NCBI GenBank assembly: GCA_015179025.1
Contig: WHUX01000033.1
Span: 310,001 to 374,000 of the forward strand
Length of the DNA: 64,000 bases
DNA from: Terfezia claveryi
Lineage: Eukaryota > Ascomycota > Pezizomycetes > Pezizales > Pezizaceae
Reading direction: 5' to 3'
Position numbers and translations under genes: made by a program. This document shows positions 22,164-30,480 of the stretch, piece after piece. The notes beneath the pieces were generated by a model. The model searched no databases. It saw only the letters and a list, made by a program, of their open reading frames with translations, and was not told the DNA's origin. Positions within the stretch are counted from its first letter, which is position 1, and every line of letters begins with the position of its first letter.

Positions 22164-23885
22164 CTAACCACAATAGGGTTTCTGCCTGTCGTACAAAGGG
22201 AACCCGAACTGCGCCTGCCTGGGTTTATGAAGAAACCGCTCCATTGCTACGAGCTGGCAACCACCCAGGCTGACAATGAGGGCTACCAGTTGTCCCGTAG
22301 AAGCCAGGTTGTTCACATTCCCCACGTTATTCAAGATGAGTGTCAGTTCGACCATGAGGACGTTGAATACGATGAGAATAAGCTGGAAAACGATTTCAGA
22401 GTACGGAAATAATAGGGGCATGTAGACGTGCATCAGTTTCTGGATCCATAGAAACAAGCTTTCTGGAAGCAGTACCTCCCAGAAGGCCGTTGAAGGTCTC
22501 CTCAACTGAAGTATGGGTTGCCAGTGCCGCTCGAGGGTGATCGGGGGATCGCTATGATGAGTCTGGGTTGGGAGTTGTGCGACACGGTATCGTATGAGCA
22601 AATACATCAAGCGGGCGTCGCATGCAGGCAGTGCCTAAAATGGCACACATTAGCATGTTAGAACTTGGGGCAAAAATGGCTAGTTTTCGGACTGTCTAGG
22701 AAATGTATTACCATCTCACTCGAAATTACAACGTTGACGATGTTGACGATATTTTCGTCCCCCATGTTGCAGAGGTGACCCTGATATTTATTCGGGAGCC
22801 GTAACTGTAGCATGGTATCAGCTCTGACTGTCCAGAGTTCACTCAAAAGCTCTCACCCCTGAAATTCTTTGTATGTCCCCAAGTGGCCAAATATAAAAAT
22901 AATCTCGTAGAATGGCTAGGAGGCTTGACGGCATATTCCCGCACCCACACGGTAGACTTTCTTCATTGTAATCCATGTTTCTGCATATGTCACAATGGTA
23001 TTTGTCGCGGGCGGCAGCTAGATTGAATAAAAGGAACCAAAGCATTTTGAGCATGATAGCAAGTTGGGAGGCGAGAGGAGCGATCGTGTATACCCAGGAC
23101 AATACATTCAGCACTCTAAACACCATAAGCATCCAAGACCCATACACAAGTTTTCCCGGTACAAATAGCCACATAGTGAACGGGCATGGAGTCACATCAG
23201 GGTATTGTGGTACAATTTTCCACCAGTAAGCTGTGTTGCAGGCATTCCACATGAACCAGATGATATGCCTCGAATATGCCGTCGCTACATTGTCGTAGTC
23301 GTAATTCTTGTCGTGCGCCTCACCACTGGTGTATAGCCATTGAAAGTAGTTGATCACACCTGGAACGGTAAGCAACAGTGCATTGGCGTTCCCCAGGGTG
23401 AGAATGATAAAGGGCTCGAGAGGGTGGGTATCAGGATGCCACAAGACTGTATTCAGGGCGACGAATAATGCTAACATGAACCAGAGATTGATGGGGGCTA
23501 GCTTGGATGCAGAGCCCGGTTGGTTGTCAACGAATGCGCCGACGATTAGTTGTAGATATGTACCGGTCCTAATCCCAATGCCGTACATATCCGGGTTTCC
23601 TGGGATCTGCGGACACTTGCTGTCATCGTTGCGCTGCTTGTATTTGCGAAAGTCAATGACGGTTCTCCAGACGGGAAGAACCACGATCATTATGCACAAC
23701 AAAGCATACCAAGAAACGAGGTTGAGTGTGATGGTCCATTTTACTGTCCGTGTCTTTTGATTAAAGTAATCTCGTATGAGGGAATAGCTGGAAGGAGTCA
23801 CGGCTACTGCCGGAGTTGTGGGTGGTTCATTAGAGGGTCCTCCCGGGTTGCTTATGGAGGGTAAGACGGAAATTTCGAAGGACAT
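22164..23885 (-). CDS. Polytopic membrane protein of a fungal-specific type
   Basis: Three exons join in phase 0: 23885-22857 (343 codons), 22804-22712 (31) and 22634-22164 (156 plus stop), giving 530 residues. Introns: GTGAGA donor with CTACAG acceptor, and GTAATA donor with TTTTAG acceptor. The start is the ATG at 23885 (MSFEISVLPS); the open frame runs further upstream to 24047 but passes through TATA-like promoter sequence and a micro-insertion. About seven hydrophobic segments are visible, for example VSWYALLCIMIVVLPVW, FMLALFVALNTVLW, YGSWMLMVFRVLNVLSWVY and, in exon 3, IVFQLILIVFNVLMVELTLI. Motifs YGIGIRTGTYLQ and TGQLVALIVSLGG are of a kind seen in uncharacterised fungal integral membrane proteins. 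A Cys-rich loop (CDICRNMDY...CGCGNMP) precedes the first intron. No breaks; likely functional, function unknown. Confidence 0.75.
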
Positions 23886-23959
23886 GGGAGAGAGAGTCAA
23901 ATAGTAACCTAACAGGGACTTTGGGGATCCGGAGCATACGCAGGGAGGTACAAGAGGTA

Positions 23960-24010
23960 TATATAAATACCCTCTACCGAGGGGTTGTGCCAACCAGACT
24001 ATATAAATAC
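23960..24010 (-). promoter_or_regulatory. Duplicated TATA-like box around a micro-insertion
   Basis: TATATAAATAC occurs at 23960-23970 and 24000-24010, separated by a 29-bp micro-insertion (23971-23999) that ends in GTTGTGCCAACCAGAC on the plus strand. On the minus strand this reads GTATTTATATA, 75-85 and 115-125 bp upstream of the ATG at 23885. The second box is the target duplication of the insertion. Which box is used is not known. Confidence 0.7.
23971..23999 (+). mobile_element. Micro-insertion, 29 bp, with 11-bp target duplication
   Basis: Insert begins CCTCTACCGAGGGG (a 4-bp-stem hairpin) and ends TTGTGCCAACCAGAC. The flanks are TATATAAATAC on both sides; the final TA of the family coincides with the first bases of the duplication. 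Confidence 0.88.
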
Positions 24011-24300
24011 TACAACCAAGCGATCGCAGTAGCTCACACACAACCACAACACAACCAATCTGTTTTTCCTCGTATCCACATACTGTAGAGACTAATTATT
24101 CGGTGGCGTAATTTCAATGTGAACTGCATATGCGGATTTAAGGGTTTTATGAGACATGCCTGTGCTAATTGTTATGTGATGAAAATGCAGGCACTATGTA
24201 CCTACAAGCGCTGTCAGTTCAGGCAGTTACTCTGGAGGCAGTCTTCCTTCCACCAGTCCAAAAACTACAAGTCGATATGGGCCTAAATCAAAGCCATTAG

Positions 24301-24353
24301 CTCAGAGAGCCTCCTGTGGAGGGTGTTGTGCCAACCAGACTACTCAGAGAGCC
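24301..24353 (+). mobile_element. Micro-insertion, 31 bp, with 11-bp target duplication
   Basis: CTCAGAGAGCC at 24301-24311 and 24343-24353 flank 31 bases: TCCTGTGGAGGG, then TGTTGTGCCAACCAGACTA. One of the longest and cleanest members. Confidence 0.92.
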
Positions 24354-24359
24354 TTCCAC

Positions 24360-24955
24360 CACCGTCCCAGAAGGATAGCAAGACTAAATAAATTGAAATG
24401 TTGATATGTACGTTGCAACACCAACCGGTACCGACCGTCATCCTTGGAAAAAGTAGAGGTACGGTAATCCCAAGCAAAGCAGCCCTTCCCTCAATTATCG
24501 ACGAATCATCTCGCCTGGTAGCACAAATATGCAAAGTTTGCTTTGTATTGTGAACATGCTTAAGAAACATGCAGGACAGACAGAATACCTATCATGGATG
24601 CAATGCGACACGTCGTATCTGCGTGACTCAGCATAGTTAAATTATGCCATCAAAGCTCGAAAGTGCGAACAGCAAATGGATAAGTCTTAGAAATGCGGAA
24701 TGTCCATGGTTGCGAGAAATATGGTGCAAAAGCAAGAGTGCAAGTCTTAATATGAAAATTGACTGGCGCATGGGAAATGTGAATAATCAGCGCCGTGAGG
24801 ACGATTTTCAAGCCCATCTGTCTTTCCCCCGTGTGATGAGAGATGACCGTAGTAAAGAGAGGCCTAATCCTCATACCCTTGATTAACCAAAAATCGAAGG
24901 TGTAGAGGAGTTGGGCAATGGCTGATATTATTTTTATTTGACTGGAATACAGAGG
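24360..24955. other. No supported gene
   Basis: No protein-like frame or repeat family recognised. Confidence 0.4.
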
Positions 24956-25154
24956 CTCACACCAAGAGTCTTTTCCTCCTTCCGGTTTGGTAATCTTGCA
25001 TATTCACGCCTATGCACCGCATGTGGCATTATTCAGCTCCAAAACGAGTTGCAATGGCAATGCAGCCATGTAGTGATAAGTTTTACCTTCACTATTGCCT
25101 GTACCGTACTCAACCAGACTGAATATAGCCCTACTACCTTAAAAAATACCTAAA

Positions 25155-25215
25155 TGGCTTATTACACCTAGTCTGGTTGGTAGTCTGGTTGGCACTCTAG
25201 TTGGCACTATTACGA
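25155..25215 (-). mobile_element. Compound micro-insertion
   Basis: TAGTCTGGTTGG, TAGTCTGGTTGGCAC and TCTAGTTGGCAC follow each other directly, with TATTAC on both outer sides. This reads as one member inserted in or beside another. Confidence 0.6.
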
Positions 25216-25343
25216 AGCCTGCTGCATTGGTGTTGCATACGCCAAGGTGCTCCGCATAGGCGAAGTAGCCTTGGCATACTTGGCATACTTTGGCAGACGC
25301 TGCATACGGAAACATACCGTAGGGACAATTAAGACGTTCTGCA

Positions 25344-25397
25344 CCCAAAGAAGTAGTCTCGTGCCCAAAGAAGTAGTCCGGTTGGCACCCAAAGAAG
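25344..25397 (-). mobile_element. Stacked micro-insertions with three copies of the target
   Basis: CCCAAAGAAG is present at 25344, 25364 and 25388. Between copies 1 and 2 are 10 bases (TAGTCTCGTG); between 2 and 3 are 14 bases (TAGTCCGGTTGGCA). Two insertions in turn at the same target would give this arrangement. Confidence 0.8.
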
Positions 25398-25573
25398 CTA
25401 CTTAGGGTAGTAGGCGAGCAAAAGTAAAGGCAAAGCGAATCGCTACATGGCTGGTATAAAATGCATTATCATTAAAACCCGTTTTGTAGTTGAATAATGC
25501 CAAGCTGCATGCGGTGCATAGGCATTGCATATGCAAGATCGCCAAACCGGAAGACTTTTGGTTTTCCTTATTC

Positions 25574-26040
25574 CTACTGTCCCACTCTACCCAAGCATCC
25601 TCCAACCCACCTACTACCTCTCTCTTCCACCCCTTGAACCCCAATCCCTGGGAGAGAAAATACCCTCATACCCCACACCTTGATAGGCACATTGAACCAA
25701 ATCGTTCCCCTTCGATGATGTGGGATATGGTTTGGGGTATCAAATCGCCGAGGTAGAGTGTAAAGTATTATTTTGTTGAACTGTAGAGACTGTAGAGCGG
25801 GGGATTCGAGGTTGGTTTCGTAGTAGGTGGAAAATGTTGGTGGTTTCACGGACTTTAGAGAGATACTCCCAAATTCAGGTATCAAGCGTAGTGATGTTGT
25901 GGATGGAGATACATGCTGGGATAGTGCACGTAGGGCGATTTCGAACGGTGTGGTGTGTTCACGTTTCAATGCCTGCATGGTGGTATCTGTTTCATTGCAC
26001 CAAATTTCCAGTAATAGTGCGATGGATTGTAGGGCTGCCT
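25574..26040 (-). CDS. Hypothetical coding segment, partial
   Basis: A minus-strand frame of about 150 codons reads AALQSIALLLEIWCNETDTT, then ALKREHTTPFEIALRALSQH and LIPEFGSISLKSVKPPTFST. The composition is protein-like; the upstream limit is a stop near 26060 or an acceptor (TGTCAAAG). I recognise no domain. The C-terminal part becomes Gly/Arg-rich and may be past the true end. It could be one exon of a larger or broken gene. Confidence 0.3.
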
Positions 26041-26429
26041 TTGACAGGAATGAGGCAGGAGTTCAATGCCCGCTTTCCCCTACTTTGGTTGCATGCTCAT
26101 GTATGTTCTATCATACCCGGAGGTGTAGACTGAACTTCATGGCTTTTGCACTATATGAGAGGGGTAGGAAATATACCCAGGCCCTACTCAATCATATTAT
26201 TCAATTTAATACCTGGTCATATTATACACATCACGCAAATCATGTAATAGCCATATATCAGGATACCTCCCTGGACTCCATGATCCAAGGCTCTTAGGCA
26301 CTTCAAAATTAATTTCCGAACTCGTGGGCAGCTTTTGAGTCCCCTGCCCTCCAATTCCACCGAAAACCCATTAAGTTCTACCCTACAGCTGTTTTGTTGC
26401 ATATCCCGGTCGTGTTACACTACATACAT

Positions 26430-26735
26430 CACCGGGATGAGGCCCACCACCAGGATATGGCTCACTCAGTTATTTTAGCGGTTTCGACAGTTTCGAGACC
26501 GATATGGGACCAAAGAGGCTCAAAATTTGGGATTGTATTGTGGATATATCGTAGTTTGTTGAAGCGAGTGCGGACGGGCCAAGGTACATTACTGCTTGAA
26601 TTATCCTGACAGAAATACCAGGGATCACGGGGTAGGTTGGCTGTAGGAAAAGTAGATATATGGGGGCTATGAGGGCTATAATCAAGCAACAATTATTGTT
26701 ACGACTTGGTAATTACAGCCTGTATACATTTTAGA
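26430..26735 (+). pseudogene. Left arm of inverted gene-fragment pair (decayed)
   Basis: This arm is the reverse complement, with about 85-90% identity, of 27672-27965. Read in the frame that is open in the other arm (FSGFDSF, GPKRLKIWDCIVDI, ASADGPRYITA, RAIIKQQLLLRLGNY) it has at least three stops, all explained by transitions. Confidence 0.6.
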
Positions 26736-26809
26736 AGCAATTGTATGTAATACGTTGCTATAGAGGGACTGGTCAGCAAGGGTAGTCCTTACTGGGGGGT
26801 TTTCCTTCT

Positions 26810-27200
26810 AGTAACTCAACCAAAATTGGTCTAAATCAAGTTCCTAATAGCACAAAAGCACAAACATAGGTAGGGGGATCATCTAGGTACCCTATGTATG
26901 ATATTCTACCAGAAATTAGTGAGGCTATACCGCTAAGAGTAGGTTAAGGCAATGTGTAAATAATTTATATCTTCTTATGACTCAACCAAATCAAGTCCAT
27001 ATTAAGCGCCTGATAGCTCAAAACCATGCACATAGGTTGGAGAAACTTTACGGTACTCTGCCGGGGATCTTTGCTTAAAACTGAGTGAGCTTAGGTTAGT
27101 AAATTTGAGATAAGAGGGGATCTAGATCAAAAACCTTCTTGTTATAACTCAGTGAAATGAAGTCCAAACCAAGCAGGTCATGGCTCAAATGAATGTATGA
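26810..27200. repeat. Degenerate tandem repeat, period about 167 bp
   Basis: Related words ACTCAACCAAAATTGGTCTA, ACTCAACCAAATCAAGTCCA and ACTCAGTGAAATGAAGTCCA begin at about 26814, 26980 and 27147, each followed by AAGC or AAG and (A/T)AGC(T/A)CAAAA. They lie between the two inverted arms. More diverged words continue to about 27360. Confidence 0.65.
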
Positions 27201-27669
27201 AGGGACTAGATGCTTGTATAAACCATACTTAGCATATTTGACTTGGCTTGAGAGAAGCCGTTCCATAGGGGCTTACCTGCAACAGTAGGCAAACCTTGAG
27301 ATAAGTCTTCCAAATGAATGTGTCATCAGGCATTCAATAGCCCAAAAGGACCAAAGCATAAACAAATAAGCTTCTTAGTCTGTTTTAGTCCAGATTTAGC
27401 CTAAATATGAAGTAGCTTAGCCTAGTAGCCATATTAGCCGGAAATGACAAACCTTGGCATATATACTCAGTACAGATTTAAATGATGTATTCAGTCACTA
27501 ACATGATCTCCCCTGGCTCTCATACCCATGTAAATTCTTTTAAGCCACTGGTCATCTGTTTTGGACTTGCTTTGACTGAGTTACAAGAAGAAATACCTCA
27601 TCTGCATCCCCGGTTAAAACACCCTTGCAGACCGGGCCCTCTATGGCAACTTATTGCATGCAATTGCTT

Positions 27670-28122
27670 CTATAATTTATACAGGCCGTAATTACCAAGT
27701 CGTAACAATAATTGTTGCTTGATTATAGCACTCATAGCCCCGATATATCTACTTTTCTTACAGCTAACCGATCCTATGATCCCCAGTAATTCTGCCAGGA
27801 TAATTCGAGCAGTAATACACCTTGGCCCATCTGCACTCGCTTGAACAAACGAGCATATATCCACAATGCAATCCCAAATTTTGAGCCTCTTTGGTCTCAT
27901 ATTGGTCGCGAAACTGTCGAAACCGCTAAAATAACCTAGTGAGCCACATCCCGGTGATGGATGGTACCCCGTCGCATGCTGTATCCTACAACTATGTTCA
28001 TACGCATATCCTGCCTCTGCCCGCACGCAGGAACATCCTGCACAACGCGACTCTCGAAGCAACAAAGTCCTCTCTGATCCAGGATGCAGCATACCTGGAT
28101 CAGCTGTGTCGGCAGGCATCAA
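27670..28122 (-). CDS. Right arm of inverted gene-fragment pair, open frame
   Basis: A 150-codon frame is open on the minus strand and includes SGFDSFATNMRPKRLKIWDC and GAMSAIIKQQLLLRLGNYGL before its stop at 27670. The same protein sequence is encoded, with stops, by the left arm. Conservation of the frame between arms supports a real coding origin; the N-terminal half may be chance. No known domain. Confidence 0.4.
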   Translation of the reverse strand: MMPADTADPGMLHPGSERTLLLRESRCAGCSCVRAEAGYAYEHSCRIQHATGYHPSPGCGSLGYFSGFDSFATNMRPKRLKIWDCIVDICSFVQASADGPRCITARIILAELLGIIGSVSCKKSRYIGAMSAIIKQQLLLRLGNYGLYKL

Positions 28123-28519
28123 GTGCTATCAACCTCGGAAATTGGTTCATCTTTGGGTCATGACTGGGACGTTCACCTACCCGATTCCTCACCTATGCTA
28201 GCGATAGTTAGTGACTCGACCTCGGTCATTTCCACGATAATCAACATTTCTAAAGGCTTCCCAACATGTTGAATAGAGAAACAAATTATGCATACTCTAT
28301 TGGAGGGAATTGTGCCATCAAGACACTCTTGGATCCACACCCACATCGTCATCTCAAAAAAATGAAACAGCTGACCATTAGCAGTTTTTTACATTACTCT
28401 ATGTCAGATCGACCCCTCCCCATCGATGGTCACTGAAGAATGCCCCAAAGCCCACAGAAGTGAGGCGTGAACAGAGTGCGGTTCCGGCATCACAACATCG
28501 GAGGGGATCTCTCGGCATA

Positions 28520-29662
28520 TACAGAGGTCTCTCGATACAAGCATACCGGATATAAGCATATATTGGTTACAAGCATACATTCGCTGGTCCTACATAGTAA
28601 ATAAGCATATTTTGGATACAAGAATATTCTTATTTTTTTTCGCTTAGTCACCATACATATGCTTGTGCTAAACCATAAATAGGTTCTTATCGATAAGAAA
28701 TTACCCCGCAGAATTGCATCTTGAGACAATCTTTAATGTGATAAAAACTCAATTCTATGATTGAGGTCGCTCAATCTTGAACGAATATTTTCGGCTTAGA
28801 ACGTCGATTAAGTATAATTTTCAACCATAAAATAATCAAGCGATTAAATTGAATATCCCTATTCGTACTTATTGACTTATGAATTTCAAGAGATGCTATG
28901 GTTTCAGGATTTGGGAATATCGGCATTGGGATGGGAGTACCATTACAATCATCGTGGTGGACATAGACAGAACGGAAGTCAAAAAAATCTACAACACCAG
29001 GGATTCCCGCATGGTCACCCACTGCAGTACTAGCCTGGCAATCTGAAGCTTAGATAAGGCAGAGCGGACGGGATGCCTCGTTTTCTTCAGTCTATGGTCG
29101 TAGATGTCAAATGATGATGCACTCTCAATTTCATGTCACCTGTTCACTGTCAAATTAGCTTACTTGGTTTTGTATCAGACCGATGTATGCATACTGACTG
29201 TGAAAACAATGGCCTCATCTTCAAAATCTTCGGTTGTCCAACAGCATCAGGCATGGTCGGAGCTTGACCGGTTACACCTCAGGGTAGCGCCCGCGCATAT
29301 TGAAGGATTACACCCCTTTTCTCTTCAAGCTGAACCTACAGCCAATATCAGGGACCTACAAGATGTTCTACAGCGTGAGCAGAAAAGTATTGAGACTCTA
29401 GAAATTCAATGCAGGCGTCTGCATGGATCACTGACTTTCTGGTGCCCCCTCTCCTTGACATTCCCGCCTCCACACCTACTACTCTCGTTTGGATATTTCT
29501 TGTTTATATGCTCTGCTTGGATTCATAAGCCTATTCCACAACATTTCCTAGCGCTAGTTAACTTCATTTTATAGTTACCTATTTTCTCTTGCTATAAGCA
29601 TATATTGGTTACAAGCATACTTCTCCCGGTCCGAACGATATGCTTGTATCGAGAGTCCTCTG
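28520..29662 (+). mobile_element. Pogo/Fot1-type element, about 1.14 kb
   Basis: Ends CAGAGGTCTCTCGATACAAG and (inverted) CAGAGGACTCTCGATACAAG agree over more than 20 bp; TA borders the left end and TG the right. Subterminal GCATATATTGGTTACAAGCA repeats and GGTTCTTATCGATAAGAAAT are shared with the element at 9961. Inside, 29209-29574 encodes a protein remnant (MASSSKSSVVQQHQ...) whose start and a later EIQCRRLHGSLTFW resemble the C-terminal transposase remnant of the 9961 element. Non-autonomous. Confidence 0.7.
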
Positions 29663-29739
29663 TGCTTGGCTACGGACGGACTGAGGTCCCCAAAGATACA
29701 GGCAAACCTCTATATTAGCATAATGTCGACCGGGAGTTT

Positions 29740-29800
29740 CAATGCCATTGGAGTAGTCTGGCTTGCACTCCCCTCGGTAGAGGGTAGAGGTATACATTTA
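29740..29800 (-). mobile_element. Probable micro-insertion without visible duplication
   Basis: TAGTCTGGCTTGCACTCCCC followed by CGGTAGAGG matches the family including its hairpin (CCCTC...GAGG). No flanking duplication was found, so it may be old. Confidence 0.5.
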
Positions 29801-29881
29801 AAGGGGTTTTTTTTCTTCTTGACATCAAGTGAACAGGGCAATGATCAATAAGCTAGGTAGCTAACAAATCGTTGATCTGGC

Positions 29882-29910
29882 TGCCTCCGCCTAGTCTGGT
29901 TGCCTCCGCC
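29882..29910 (-). mobile_element. Micro-insertion of only 9 bp with 10-bp duplication
   Basis: TGCCTCCGCC at 29882-29891 and 29901-29910 flank TAGTCTGGT. The surroundings are CTCCGC-rich, which weakens the case slightly, but the inserted word is exactly the shared end of the family. Confidence 0.7.
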
Positions 29911-30285
29911 GCCTGCATTGTCCTGCCTACCTCCACTACCGCACCCTATCCCACTGCTCTGCCTCCACGAGCGCCACTACTTCCACTGCCACCCCTACCT
30001 CCGCTACCTCCGCTTTCTCTGTCGGTATCCATCACAAATACTGAGAGAATTAAAGTAGATAATATTGATAGAAATCCTCAGTCCGTATATTTTCACAAAT
30101 TTCTCCCCCTTTGCCACTGGGTATGCAGGTTGGATTGTTAGCAGTTACCAGGTTGGGACCGGCAAATGCTATGCATGCTAATAAAAGAGTTATGCTATTC
30201 TAGCCATACCTAGTCCCATCTCGGGCCAGCAGAGTCTATGCTAATAGCCAGATTATGCGATTATAGAGTATAATATAGATGTTTT

Positions 30286-30383
30286 CCTGTAGAGTTATTC
30301 ACATGAATGTAGGGAATCACGGAATCACCAACAAAGTTAAATATGCGGTAAGACATTCATAGAAACCCAGCGAATGCGATCAT
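30286..30383 (+). repeat. Copy of a Ty3/gypsy 3' end
   Basis: TAGAGTTATTCACATGAATG and about 75 further bases match 33827-33913, where they cover the last codons of a gypsy polyprotein and the sequence beyond it. So a gypsy 3' end lies on each side of the 801-codon gene. Confidence 0.7.
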
Positions 30384-30406
30384 GAGAACTCAGACCTTGG
30401 AAGAGG

Positions 30407-30430
30407 GGGGATTCTTATAAAAGAATCCCC
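30407..30430 (+). promoter_or_regulatory. Palindromic TATA region of the 801-codon gene
   Basis: GGGGATTCTT, ATAA, AAGAATCCCC form a perfect inverted repeat with 10-bp arms, and the centre contains TATAAAA (30416-30422), about 60 bp before the ATG at 30481. A C/T-rich stretch (CTCCCTCTTTACTGCTTC) lies between, as is common near fungal start sites. Confidence 0.6.
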
Positions 30431-30480
30431 GAATCCAACTATCATATACACTCCCTCTTTACTGCTTCTATTCCTCTAAT

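Larger units (their letters stand above)
24960..25565. repeat. Inverted repeat of about 130 bp around a 330-bp centre
   Basis: Left arm about 24966-25095 and right arm about 25425-25560 are imperfect reverse complements; shared blocks include CCGGTTTGG, ATTCAGCTCCAAAACGAGTT (right: TTCAACTACAAAACGGGTT), GCACCGCATG and CAGCCATGTAG. It looks like a foldback element or an inverted duplication. Several micro-insertions are clustered in the centre. Confidence 0.65.
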
